This document shows positions 15,502-24,286 of a DNA stretch of 64,000 nucleotides, in pieces. Source of the stretch: UBA922 sp964571295 (GTDB lineage: Bacteria > Patescibacteriota > Patescibacteriia > Magasanikbacterales > UBA922); NCBI GenBank assembly GCA_964571295.1, contig CAZNAO010000001.1, positions 1-64,000 of the forward strand, in the 5' to 3' direction. Below the pieces are notes generated by a model. It did not search any database, had not been told where the DNA came from, and was given only the letters and a program-made list of their open reading frames with translations. Within the stretch, counting starts at the first letter, position 1; the number at the start of each line of letters is the position of its first letter. The position numbers and the translations under genes were made by a program.

Positions 15502-16344
15502 TTATAGTAGGCCTTCCTTTTTTGCAAAATGAATTGCAGTCTTCAATAATGCCAGTTTGTTTCCGGTATCAAAATATTCCCCTTCGTATTCGTATGCGAA
15601 AAATTTCTTTTTCTTGGCGAGCGTGTGTGCCGCATCTGCAAGCCATATTTCCCCATCTTTGCCCGTACCTTGCTCCTGCAAGATATTCCATATGTCCGAG
15701 GTCAAAATATAGCGCATCCCTCCCACAATAAGACCATATGGTGACACATGTTCTAGAGCAGGTTTTTCTTTGAACTCAGTGACGCGATAGAGCCCGCCAC
15801 CCAGAGGTTTTCCATACACATTTCCATATTTACGCATTTCCTCTTTGTTTCCTATTTTTTGCACTCCAATAATTGAAGCTTTTTTCTTGTAAAAGATGTC
15901 GAGAAGCTGAGCTATTACCGGAGTTTTCGCATCAATGATGCTATCTCCATCTGAAAACGCAAACGGCTCATCGCCTATAAATTCTCTCGCACAAAGAAGC
16001 GCATGTCCATTCCCTAGCGGTTCTGGCTGTCTGGTGTAGAAAAATCGCACTTTTTTATTTAATTCGATCAATGATTGAACTCGGTCGAGTTTTCCCTGCC
16101 GTTCTAGATATGCCTCATAATCAGGATCGCGATCAAAATGATCTTCGATAGCACGTTTCTGAGAACTGGTCACAAAAATGATTTCCGTTATGCCGCTCGC
16201 CGCCATTTCTTCGACAATATACTGGACGACCGGCTTATCGAGTACTGGTAACATCTCTTTCGGCATGGCTTTGGTTGCTGGAAGAAAACGAGTTCCAAGC
16301 CCCGCGACAGTAATAACACCTTTTTTGACACGAATATTCTTCAT
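15502..16344 (-). CDS. galU: UTP-glucose-1-phosphate uridylyltransferase
   Basis: 280 residues. Makes UDP-glucose from UTP and glucose-1-phosphate in the cytoplasm for glycolipid or polysaccharide synthesis. N-terminal nucleotide-binding signature AGLGTRFLPATKAMPKEML, PVVQYIVEE, then GNGHALLCAREF, FSDGDSIID and VTEFKEKP, all in family order. Length is normal. An extended -10 (TGtTATACT) lies 20-30 nt upstream of the ATG. The GT28 enzyme at 6188-7309 is a possible consumer. Confidence 0.92.
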   Translation of the reverse strand: MKNIRVKKGVITVAGLGTRFLPATKAMPKEMLPVLDKPVVQYIVEEMAASGITEIIFVTSSQKRAIEDHFDRDPDYEAYLERQGKLDRVQSLIELNKKVRFFYTRQPEPLGNGHALLCAREFIGDEPFAFSDGDSIIDAKTPVIAQLLDIFYKKKASIIGVQKIGNKEEMRKYGNVYGKPLGGGLYRVTEFKEKPALEHVSPYGLIVGGMRYILTSDIWNILQEQGTGKDGEIWLADAAHTLAKKKKFFAYEYEGEYFDTGNKLALLKTAIHFAKKEGLL

Positions 16345-16379
16345 AGAAATGAATGTAATGGCGATAGTATAACATACCT

Positions 16380-16441
16380 TAGTCGAAAGTCATAACGTCC
16401 ACAACGTCTAAAGTTCTGTCTATTGACTTTCTACTTTCGGC
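16380..16441. repeat. AAAGTC-rich inverted repeat between galU and the prepilin genes
   Basis: GTCGAAAGTC near 16383 faces GACTTTCTACTTTCGG near 16425. Same dispersed family as 3956-4024 and 14354-14440. May serve as a terminator. Confidence 0.4.
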
Positions 16442-16442
16442 A

Positions 16443-17849
16443 CTACTGTACCTCTTCCCAACTGATTAACTCATAGGTCGACCCTGTCGGAAATCCGGGT
16501 GGTGGATAATATTTCAAATTTCCATCATATACGTGATTTGTATAGACATATCCTGCCACCACAACTCCTTGCGCAGTTACATATTTCCACCCTCCTCCTC
16601 GATAGGAAATCTGAGAACCGAAAAACGTAAGGGAATTTTTGAGTGCAAGTGATTGCCCCGAATAATTGTAGTTCGGCATGTAAATTTGGCCGGTTTGTGA
16701 AAGTGCCGCAGCATTGATTTCAAGATTGTTAGGAGCTTTATAGGGAATAATAATATCACGCTGCGTGATGATACCTATCACATCATCACTTGATTTTTGA
16801 TACTGGAGCAGGTTATTAGGTATAAAGACCTGATAATTACCTGCGATCGGGAAACTACCCGTACCGATCGTTACTCGACCATTTACTGTCCCTTCAACCC
16901 ACAAGTTTTCTTCGACGAAAATCACGCCATTTGCAGGTAAAGAAAATGTGCTATTTGACGCATTACCTGAATTGAGTAAACTTTTTGACTTGATATCATA
17001 ACAACGTCTACGCCATCGTGAATCATCATAGTCATAGAGGTAAAAACAATCGGTCGCCGTGACCCGATATACGGTATATTGCGTATTATTGAATATGATT
17101 TGATAGCCCTCATCATTACCGAGTGGAGGGAAATACTTTCCCCCAGTTTGTGCCGCGGTGCGCAGTTCAGAAAGATCTGCAGAGACTGAGCCAAAATCTG
17201 CCGCAGGTACCGGAAACTTCCAATAATATTGTGGTCCGCCGTTTCCCCATACACCCGGCTTTACCTGTCCATTGTAGTTGTATGTCGTCTTAGCACTTTT
17301 TACCCACGAATCAGTAGTACCATCAAATTTAATTCCACCATTTGACATCACTTCTCCAAACACTTGTGTCGTGGCACTAAATGACATATCAGCATTTTCA
17401 ATAAACGCACTATCCGTAAAAGATGGGAAGCCCAATCGAACACGGAGTGTGCGGTCACTAATACCATTCAACATGGAACCTTGGGATGCTACGGCGATTA
17501 CCGATGAATTGGGCAAGGGTGAAGAAATAGTGAGAGCGAATGCGCCGATCGTGTTATCGTTCTTATCAGAAAAATCATGTATATACGGACCGGGGGAACC
17601 GGTACCATCGGTAAAATCAGAGGTATTGTGAGCCAAATGCCATCGATAATAATTAATCCCCGCCTCAGCAATATGAAACGCAGCATCTCTTCGATACACA
17701 GTCATCGACGTACGATGCTCGAACAATGCATACGCAAGCAATCCTAATACCATCAATACAAATGCAATTGACCCGAATACCATGACGATAAGGAGGGTAG
17801 TTCCTCGACTTCGTCGAGAAAGTCTAAAATTTGAAAGTCGTAACATCAT
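16443..17849 (-). CDS. Prepilin-like protein, PilX/minor pilin type
   Basis: 468 residues from the ATG at 17849. N terminus has a basic leader (LSRRSRG) followed by TTLLIVMVFGSIAFVLMVLGLLAYALFEH, the hydrophobic helix of type IV prepilins, with G at the cleavage position and T rather than F as the first mature residue. The remainder is large and strand-rich, with repeated Gly/Asn/Tyr segments and few features recognised. PilX-type proteins are tip-associated minor pilins; this one is two to three times larger, so adhesion is a reasonable guess. Last gene of a three-gene prepilin unit. Confidence 0.65.
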   Translation of the reverse strand: MMLRLSNFRLSRRSRGTTLLIVMVFGSIAFVLMVLGLLAYALFEHRTSMTVYRRDAAFHIAEAGINYYRWHLAHNTSDFTDGTGSPGPYIHDFSDKNDNTIGAFALTISSPLPNSSVIAVASQGSMLNGISDRTLRVRLGFPSFTDSAFIENADMSFSATTQVFGEVMSNGGIKFDGTTDSWVKSAKTTYNYNGQVKPGVWGNGGPQYYWKFPVPAADFGSVSADLSELRTAAQTGGKYFPPLGNDEGYQIIFNNTQYTVYRVTATDCFYLYDYDDSRWRRRCYDIKSKSLLNSGNASNSTFSLPANGVIFVEENLWVEGTVNGRVTIGTGSFPIAGNYQVFIPNNLLQYQKSSDDVIGIITQRDIIIPYKAPNNLEINAAALSQTGQIYMPNYNYSGQSLALKNSLTFFGSQISYRGGGWKYVTAQGVVVAGYVYTNHVYDGNLKYYPPPGFPTGSTYELISWEEVQ

Positions 17850-17932
17850 AAAAGTAGCACACAAAATTCAGCCGGATTCATTTCAAAATTTTTGTATATT
17901 TTTCCATATATATTGTATCTTACACTTTCGGC

Positions 17933-18550
17933 TTAATTGGTTTTTAAGTTTCGTATCTGCGTAATTGATTCTACGCGAATTGGCACTGGACTCTTACTCT
18001 GATCTTTCTCAATCTGAACCATTACCTTTACCATGCGAATATTCGGAATGGTAATCGGTGACACCATGGGCGAGCCGGTTCCTGTATATGATTCAGTAAA
18101 ATACTGAAACGTATCGATTCCTTTTACTGCATTTTCCACATTGTGTACGAGCACCGTTACTTGTTCGGTACCTGTATACGCAAGTGGGTTGCCACTTGGT
18201 TTCAAAATTCCGCGCCGAAGTTCAGAGCCTTGTATCCAATAGCGTACACGCTCTCGGAGCGAATCCTCATCTATATTCGCATATACCGTGAGTGTCGAGG
18301 TGGTCGCAGTTGCAATCGGGTATGAACCCACACTTGAACTTTCTGCAGTACGAACGACATTCGTGATTTCAGTTACGATACGCCTTGCTTCACGTTGCCC
18401 ATAAAGCTGATCATCAAGAATTTTCTGATCCTTGAAACTGAGCGCAATAAACGTTCCTGCGCCCATCAAAATAATCAAGGTAATCCCGATTACAACCGAC
18501 ACTTCAAGCAGTGACATGCCACGGATGCTGTGTCCAACATAGTATTTCAT
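17933..18550 (-). CDS. Prepilin-like protein, PilW/PulJ type
   Basis: 205 residues. Leader MKYYVGHSIRG, then MSLLEVSVVIGITLIILMG: Gly at -1 and Glu5 (SLLEV) fit prepilin peptidase processing and pilin assembly. The Tyr/Arg-rich helix continues to ITNVVRTAESS as in PilW/PulJ. The ATG (ATGA) overlaps the stop of the upstream prepilin gene by 4 nt, implying coupled translation. Confidence 0.78.
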   Translation of the reverse strand: MKYYVGHSIRGMSLLEVSVVIGITLIILMGAGTFIALSFKDQKILDDQLYGQREARRIVTEITNVVRTAESSSVGSYPIATATTSTLTVYANIDEDSLRERVRYWIQGSELRRGILKPSGNPLAYTGTEQVTVLVHNVENAVKGIDTFQYFTESYTGTGSPMVSPITIPNIRMVKVMVQIEKDQSKSPVPIRVESITQIRNLKTN

Positions 18551-20313
18551 AGTGACATAAGATCAGCAGTGAGTACATGATCTCCCGTAATCTCCAATTC
18601 ATCTTGAAAAGTTTCGAACCCTTCCGCCTCAATCGTTATCATATATGTCCCACCAACAAGCCCCCCCACATAGGTCTGCCCCGGCGGTGTACATTCATTC
18701 GTATAGATAAACGATATATCAGATACAAGCGGCGTTACTAATGGATTTGTCGTATCCAGATACACACGATACCTCATGAATTGTTCATCATCATGTATCG
18801 ATGAAATTGTAATCATGTTATCCGTATAGAACGTCGCTCCTGTCCCGTCTGGTCCCACAAAATTCCATTCTGCATTACTTGAGGTAGCAGTAGCAATTTG
18901 CAATCTGACCGTGGTTGACGCGGGCTGAGTCATTGGATCCCATGACCACTGGATATAGCGTGCACGTTCACCAACTTCAATCGTCGATGATTCGAGATAT
19001 CCACTACTTACATATTGAGTTCCATTTTTCACCAAAGACAAATTACCTGGACTACTGTAGACATCAATACCTGATCCCGCGCCATATCCGTTTCCACCAC
19101 CGAAAATTTCGTACCCTTCTCCAAGCGACCAGTCGGTCTGCACAACACTTCCCACACCCGTCATTTTTTCAGAAAAAAAATTTTCAGGTCCGGTAATGAT
19201 CACAGAGGCTCCAGCAATGGGTGCTCCTTGATGACGCGCAAGCACGATCAAAGATCGAGGAGTATCCGGACCTACAATTAGGGTTGCATTTTGTGATGAA
19301 CCAGGTAAAAGCGATATTGGTACATCAGGAATAGTTCCTATGAGATCATACCCCGTGACACCCATGCCATATTTATCCCACGACAATGGTAGCGAAAGCA
19401 CACCTCCAGCACCTGTGCTGTACGTTTCATTTACCAAATATATGTCAGGATTGGTTCCGATTACTCGAGTCCCTTTAATTGCGAGCTCCACATTCGGGAC
19501 CTCCACACATTGAACATTTTCTGAAGTAATCTGGAGTGAAGATGTACGGTCAATTGTCAGGGTCAAATTACTTACCTCTTGCTTCAATACTGAGACAAAC
19601 GGTGTCACCGGATTCGGATTTGCAGGTGTTGATGAACGTGTATGATCAAATGTATATCCTGACTTAGTCGCTTCGATCACATATTTTGCGGTACTTGTTG
19701 CCAAATCATAGATACGAAGATACCCCTCATTATCGGTCGTATCGAAAAAATCATATGCAGGGTTGGTAGTTGTATTCACTACATGTACCACCGCCTCTGG
19801 TACAGGATCGCCGTATGCATTTATCACACGTACGAACAATGCGCCATTATTTGAATTCCCTTCTAGATATTTAGGAGCTACGTAGGTGTACATCGAAAGT
19901 TCTTCAACTTGTCCGCATGAAATGCAGCGTACGTCTACCTGCACAAACTTATAATCCGCAGGGGCAGTATCTGATGGAGTTCCACCAACCACCCCATCAT
20001 ACGGGTCATCAATATTTCTAATAGTATGTGTTACCTCGAATATCATTCCGTTCCGATTGGTCGATGTCACTCGATCGAATACACCAACCGGACTCCCATT
20101 CTTAATACCCACATTTTCAAATGATGTATTGCGAATGATTTCTATACGCTCATTTAAAAGAGCGGTTCCAATAATCCGTATACGAGATTGATACACCAGA
20201 GAAAAACTGAGTTGCACACTTCCATAAATTCCAACGACAAAGATTACAAACACGCCGAGTGCCACCACTGCCTCGACCAAGGTAAATCCTCGTGTTCGAA
20301 TAGGGTTTTTCAT
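18547..20313 (-). CDS. Large prepilin-like protein with Ig-like/carboxypeptidase-regulatory-like repeats
   Basis: 588 residues. Class III leader MKNPIRTRG followed by FTLVEAVVALGVFVIFVVGIYG, with Phe1 and Glu5 of the mature pilin. Beyond the helix there are repeated beta modules with the pattern ALFVRVINAYGDPVPEAVVHV (about 150-230) and later APIAGASVIITGPENF, typical of carboxypeptidase-regulatory-like or CnaB-like domains, and a C-terminal YMITIEAEGFETFQDELEI. A type IV pilin fused to such modules suggests a tip adhesin. It opens the three-gene prepilin unit. Confidence 0.7.
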   Translation of the reverse strand: MKNPIRTRGFTLVEAVVALGVFVIFVVGIYGSVQLSFSLVYQSRIRIIGTALLNERIEIIRNTSFENVGIKNGSPVGVFDRVTSTNRNGMIFEVTHTIRNIDDPYDGVVGGTPSDTAPADYKFVQVDVRCISCGQVEELSMYTYVAPKYLEGNSNNGALFVRVINAYGDPVPEAVVHVVNTTTNPAYDFFDTTDNEGYLRIYDLATSTAKYVIEATKSGYTFDHTRSSTPANPNPVTPFVSVLKQEVSNLTLTIDRTSSLQITSENVQCVEVPNVELAIKGTRVIGTNPDIYLVNETYSTGAGGVLSLPLSWDKYGMGVTGYDLIGTIPDVPISLLPGSSQNATLIVGPDTPRSLIVLARHQGAPIAGASVIITGPENFFSEKMTGVGSVVQTDWSLGEGYEIFGGGNGYGAGSGIDVYSSPGNLSLVKNGTQYVSSGYLESSTIEVGERARYIQWSWDPMTQPASTTVRLQIATATSSNAEWNFVGPDGTGATFYTDNMITISSIHDDEQFMRYRVYLDTTNPLVTPLVSDISFIYTNECTPPGQTYVGGLVGGTYMITIEAEGFETFQDELEITGDHVLTADLMSL

Positions 20314-20322
20314 GTATCAACA

Positions 20323-20700
20323 TTATACGCGACCCGCTAATACGTTCTCTACTTCGGTAAGTAAATTTTCTACTTGTTTTTGTGTGGTTTTGCGATCACG
20401 CCTCTTTTCTTCTTCTCTTTTTAGCATTGAACGTATTTCATCGCTCATCGTGGAAAGTTCGTGTTGGTATTCGGTGATTTTTTGAGTCAATCTCTCCACT
20501 CGTTTTCTATCCTCGACAATCGATGCCGGATCTACTACCACAGTCTTCAATTCCAAATCAGCACGCAATTGTGCCAAGGTCACCAGTACCTGTTGCATGT
20601 GTACCATAATATTCTGTATTTGCTGATTTCCCTGTTTCACTTCTTTCACCAAATATTCCGCTCGCTCCCGTGCTGCAGCCATTTTTACTTCTTCAGTCAT
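20323..20700 (-). CDS. Coiled-coil protein of unknown function
   Basis: 125 residues from the ATG at 20700 (MTEEVKMAAARERAEY); the frame is open to 20799 but that part contains a promoter-like TATACT. Rich in E, K, Q and R with heptad-like spacing of L, V and I, so mostly coiled coil with a break at VVVDPASIVEDRKR. No signal peptide or membrane helix. The spacing of 9 nt before the prepilin gene suggests co-transcription with the pilus unit. Function not recognised. Confidence 0.55.
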   Translation of the reverse strand: MTEEVKMAAARERAEYLVKEVKQGNQQIQNIMVHMQQVLVTLAQLRADLELKTVVVDPASIVEDRKRVERLTQKITEYQHELSTMSDEIRSMLKREEEKRRDRKTTQKQVENLLTEVENVLAGRV

Positions 20701-20910
20701 TTCTCCATCTTCTTTGGTTTCAACTGATCGTTCGTGTTCATGGTGTGTAATTTTTTTTCTTGTTCCATATATCGGGATGCATTTTTTGAAGTATAGCATG
20801 AATTACATCAAAAGTGGAACATTATAATGTTTAGAAAACAATACAAAATACATGGATCAAGATACAAGAGATACACATGATGATCTTTTGTATTTTTCTT
20901 TATGGCTCCA

Positions 20911-20958
20911 ATCAAAACAAAAACACCCGGTTTCCCGAGTGTTTTTGTTTTGATTTTT
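20911..20958 (-). terminator. Terminator of the rpsF-ssb-rpsR operon
   Basis: Very long stem: ATCAAAACAAAAACAC / GTGTTTTTGTTTTGAT with CGGG-type inner pairs; T-run on both strands, so it can act bidirectionally. Confidence 0.85.
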
Positions 20959-21192
20959 TTATTTCGGAACGAATGCGAGCAAACCTGCAATACGTGCCTG
21001 CTTGATTGCGCGCGCGATTTGTCTCTGGTGCTTTGCGCACAATCCGCTTCGTTTACGAGGTTGTATCTTCATATATGAAGAAGTAAACCGTCGCAATCCT
21101 TCGTTGTCTTTGTAATCAATCTGCTTTTCTTTATTGATGCAGAAATGACACTGTTTACGCTTTTTATGAGTTTTTTCTTTCGTTGATTTCAT
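20959..21192 (-). CDS. rpsR: 30S ribosomal protein bS18
   Basis: 77 residues, normal length. Contains the family core IDYKDNEGLRRFTSSYMKI, RKRSGLCAKHQRQIARAIKQA and the C-terminal RIAGLLAFVPK. A CHFC pair lies in the N-terminal region, as in zinc-binding S18 forms. Binds bS6 and 16S rRNA in the platform. Third gene of the operon rpsF-ssb-rpsR, the usual bacterial order. Confidence 0.95.
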   Translation of the reverse strand: MKSTKEKTHKKRKQCHFCINKEKQIDYKDNEGLRRFTSSYMKIQPRKRSGLCAKHQRQIARAIKQARIAGLLAFVPK

Positions 21193-21207
21193 ACACTAAT
21201 TCGTGAA

Positions 21208-21648
21208 TTAAAACGGAATGTCTTCTACTTTGATCTCATCATCGCCCACTGCCTGTGGAGGCTCTGACCGGCTATCTTCTTTATTTCCACCGAACACTTC
21301 TCCAGATGGAGCTCCGCCTCGCGGCGCATCCAACATGATCAAATTTTCCGCTATGATTTCAGTACGGTATCGTTTGACCCCATCTTGACCTGTCCAATCA
21401 CGGGTTTCAAGACGTCCTTCGAGGTATACCCGCCGTCCTTTGCCGAGATACTGACCGGCGATATCCGCAAGCTTTCCCCACAATACCACATTATGATATT
21501 CCGGACGTTCCTGACGCGTTCCTGATGCATCTTTCCATACCCTACTCGTCGCAACACCGATATTTGCGACACTTTGCCCAGAGGGCGTGCTTTTGACTTC
21601 TGGGTCACGGGTGAGGCGACCGAGAATAGTAGCTCGATTCAGATCCAT
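21208..21648 (-). CDS. ssb: Single-stranded DNA-binding protein
   Basis: 146 residues: OB-fold with MDLNRATILGRLTRDPE, GQSVANIGVATSRVWK and YLEGRLETRDW, a Gly/Pro/acidic linker and the acidic tip EDIPF that binds partner proteins. Protects single-stranded DNA during replication and repair. Lies between rpsF and rpsR, 71 nt and 15 nt away. In this gap an AAGGAGG (about 21678-21684) has no start codon at proper spacing. Confidence 0.93.
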   Translation of the reverse strand: MDLNRATILGRLTRDPEVKSTPSGQSVANIGVATSRVWKDASGTRQERPEYHNVVLWGKLADIAGQYLGKGRRVYLEGRLETRDWTGQDGVKRYRTEIIAENLIMLDAPRGGAPSGEVFGGNKEDSRSEPPQAVGDDEIKVEDIPF

Positions 21649-21719
21649 ATAGAGATCTATTTAGTAAATAAGTGCCGAACCCTCCTTGGATTAGGGAACG
21701 ACGTTTTTCTTATTTGCTA

Positions 21720-22229
21720 TTATACATTATCAATATCTTTCTGCAACATTTCATCGAGTTTTGCGTCGATATTCTCAAGGTTGAGTCTTGACTCTGCTTT
21801 TTCTACAGCCTTCTCCTCTACAACTGCTTCTTTTACAATTGTCTCCCTCTTGGCTTCATTTCGAAAACTCCGAGGAGTCTCTTCCTTTGGAGGAGCGGAA
21901 AGTGCAGTTGGATCTGATGCGAGTGTAATCGTTGCCTTTTGCTTTGGATTGTGCACCTGGATACTCACTCGGAGGATCCCGCCCAGCAGACGAACATTTC
22001 TCTCAAGCACCTGTACTTTTACAGACTCAAGATTGAAAGTAAACAGTTCAAAATACCCATATCTGATATGTTTGACTGGGTACGCAAGCCTGCTTTTCCC
22101 AAGATCGAGGATCGTTGTTTCTTCAGCACCCTGTGCTTTGAGTTGCTCCTGGATTTGTGCCACCATTGGAGCCACCTCATTTTCAGCAAGGGTTCCCGGG
22201 AGGACACAAAGCATCTCGTATTTTTTCAT
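21720..22229 (-). CDS. rpsF: 30S ribosomal protein bS6 with C-terminal extension
   Basis: 169 residues. The first 100 are bS6: MKKYEMLCVLPGTLAENEV, GKSRLAYPVKHIRYGYFELF and ERNVRLLGGILRVSI. A C-terminal extension of about 70 residues rich in A, E, K and P is longer than in most bacteria (usual total 95-135). SD GGAG lies upstream of the ATG. Binds bS18 in the ribosome and, in other bacteria, its own leader RNA. Confidence 0.92.
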   Translation of the reverse strand: MKKYEMLCVLPGTLAENEVAPMVAQIQEQLKAQGAEETTILDLGKSRLAYPVKHIRYGYFELFTFNLESVKVQVLERNVRLLGGILRVSIQVHNPKQKATITLASDPTALSAPPKEETPRSFRNEAKRETIVKEAVVEEKAVEKAESRLNLENIDAKLDEMLQKDIDNV

Positions 22230-22290
22230 AGTTTTTCTCCTAGAAAATCATGGTAAATAAAATGTGTAGATACAAAAAACACCTTTGTTT

Positions 22291-22348
22291 GATCACACCA
22301 ACCGTAATCTCGGTTTTTAACGTCTGGAAAGCGTTATCTTGTGTGATC
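22291..22348 (-). promoter_or_regulatory. Structured 5' leader of rpsF, possible S6:S18 autoregulatory element
   Basis: Minus-strand RNA: outer 8-bp perfect stem GATCACAC (22348-22341) / GTGTGATC (22298-22291) enclosing two hairpins, AACG/CGTT and AACCG/CGGTT. It lies 19 nt downstream of the -10 box, about 60 nt before the ATG. In other bacteria the rpsF leader carries an S6:S18-binding motif with an exposed CCG; here CCG is present but lies in a stem. Regulatory role is inference. Confidence 0.5.
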
Positions 22349-22361
22349 TGCGACCGGGCGT

Positions 22362-22390
22362 ACTATAGCAAGGAACGAAGTTCTTGTCAA
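22362..22390 (-). promoter_or_regulatory. Strong promoter of the rpsF operon
   Basis: Minus strand TTGACA (22390-22385), 17 nt, TATAGT (22367-22362). The remaining plus-strand gap to the pilB start holds only promoter-like AT-rich DNA. Confidence 0.8.
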
Positions 22391-22564
22391 TACAGCGATT
22401 TTGTCTACATTCAAAGTTTAAAACTCAAACCTCAAAACTGGAACTAAACATTACTAACCTTTTGAAAGATCTAAGCTATAATTTTGAAATTTAAGTTGGA
22501 TGAGATCATTTATCAAAAATATGATATACTATCTCCGTACATTGGATTTCATTCCATTTTTCTT

Positions 22565-24280
22565 ATGTTACCCTTGGACGAACTCAAGCTTCTCTTGACC
22601 AAAAAATTCAAATTAAGCACGGGAGATATTACTACCTACCTTGAAGAAGCGAAGAGTCGAGGAAAGGATCTTGAAACATATCTTATTGAGAAAAATATAC
22701 TCAAAGAGGACGTTCTTTACGATACGATTGCCGAGGTTTTTGGTTTTTCCCGAATCACCTTAAAAGGCAAAGATATCCCCCCTGAAGTCTTACACGAACT
22801 ACCTGAAGCATTTGCTGAGGCACATACCATTATCGCATTCGAGAAAACCGACCACATTCTTCGTGTTGCGCTTACCGATCCTACTGACATCCAAACTATC
22901 GAATTCATCAAGCGCAAGACACGAAAAGACGTGGAGGTGTTTGTTGCAACCTCGCGAGATATCCGTGAAGCGCTTCGGAAATATCGGCTGGATCTGAAAC
23001 AGGAGTTGAGTCAACCACTGTCCCATAATGATTCGACTGATCTCAAAAAAGCCGCTGAGGAGCTGCCTATTATCAATATCGTTAAAACTATTCTCGAGCA
23101 TTCAGTATTTGAAAATTCAAGTGATATCCATATTGAACCGACCGAGGGTGACGTAGTCGTTCGATTTAGAATCGACGGCATTCTTCGGGAGATGATGCAT
23201 TTACCAAAACCGGTACAAAATGGCATTGTCGCACGCATTAAAATTCTTTCAAACCTGAAGATTGACGAGCACATGATTCCACAAGATGGACGTTTCAAAA
23301 TTTCAGTCCAGGGCGAAACATTATCGTTTCGCGTGTCGATCATTCCGGTCTATGACGGCGAAAAGATTGTCATGCGTCTTCTCCACGAAGGACAAAAACC
23401 TCTTACACTCGATGAACTCGGATTTTTACCCGGTATCAAAGAACTGGTGGAGGAGTCGATCGAGAAACCGCACGGCATGGTTCTCGTCACTGGTCCGACC
23501 GGATCTGGAAAAACAACCACACTCTATTCTCTTCTCGGCATGCTCAATCAGCCAGATGTAAATATCTGCACTATCGAAGACCCGATCGAGTATCATGTGG
23601 GTGGTATTAATCAAAGCCAGATCAATCCTAAAGCCGGATTTACGTTTGCCTCAGGACTTCGCGCATTCCTCAGACAAGACCCAGATATTATTATGGTCGG
23701 AGAAATTCGTGACAAAGAAACTGCAGAAATTGCGATCCATGCCGCGATGACTGGACACCTCGTACTTTCAACCCTCCACACCAACGACGCTCCGACCACG
23801 CTTCCACGCTTACTCGACATGGATATTCCACCGTTTTTAGTGGCATTCACTTCAAATATCATTATTGCTCAGCGATTGGTCAGAAAAATTTGCCCGAATT
23901 GTAAAGAATCCTTCAAATTGAGTGGCAAAGAATTGAAGCAAATTCACACACTTATTGACCGATCTACCATGACCTCGTTATTCAAACAATATAAAATTCC
24001 GTTTTCCGCAAAAGAAAAAACTTTGGAATCCATGACGTTTTACCGAGGTAAAGGGTGTAAGAAATGCAGTAATTCAGGATATAAAGGTCGTATTGGTATT
24101 TACGAAGTCATGGTAATTGACGAAGGACTCCAAAAAATTATCAATACGAATGCCACAGCGACCGATATCAAAACACACGCACTAAAACACGGTATGATTA
24201 CCCTCTTTCAGGATGGATTTCTCAAGGCAAAACAAGGAATCACCACGATTGAAGAAATCTTACGCGCAACCAAAGACTAG
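22565..24280 (+). CDS. pilB: Type IV pilus assembly ATPase PilB
   Basis: 571 residues from the ATG at 22565; the open frame begins at a TTG at 22484 but that stretch holds a promoter-like TTGGAT-18-TATGAT. N-terminal regulatory domain, then the ATPase: Walker A GPTGSGKTTTLYS (about residues 309-321), IEDPIEYHV (Asp box), DIIMVGEIRDKETAE (Walker B/His region), the zinc site CPNC and CKKC in the C-terminal part. Hydrolyses ATP to extrude pilin from the membrane platform. First of pilB-pilC-pilM-pilN-pilO, tightly spaced. Confidence 0.93.
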   Translation: MLPLDELKLLLTKKFKLSTGDITTYLEEAKSRGKDLETYLIEKNILKEDVLYDTIAEVFGFSRITLKGKDIPPEVLHELPEAFAEAHTIIAFEKTDHILRVALTDPTDIQTIEFIKRKTRKDVEVFVATSRDIREALRKYRLDLKQELSQPLSHNDSTDLKKAAEELPIINIVKTILEHSVFENSSDIHIEPTEGDVVVRFRIDGILREMMHLPKPVQNGIVARIKILSNLKIDEHMIPQDGRFKISVQGETLSFRVSIIPVYDGEKIVMRLLHEGQKPLTLDELGFLPGIKELVEESIEKPHGMVLVTGPTGSGKTTTLYSLLGMLNQPDVNICTIEDPIEYHVGGINQSQINPKAGFTFASGLRAFLRQDPDIIMVGEIRDKETAEIAIHAAMTGHLVLSTLHTNDAPTTLPRLLDMDIPPFLVAFTSNIIIAQRLVRKICPNCKESFKLSGKELKQIHTLIDRSTMTSLFKQYKIPFSAKEKTLESMTFYRGKGCKKCSNSGYKGRIGIYEVMVIDEGLQKIINTNATATDIKTHALKHGMITLFQDGFLKAKQGITTIEEILRATKD

Positions 24281-24286
24281 TATAGT

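Noticed and set aside
20808..20990. A 60-codon minus-strand frame after rpsR
   Set aside because: It runs through the long rpsF-operon terminator and has no start signals.
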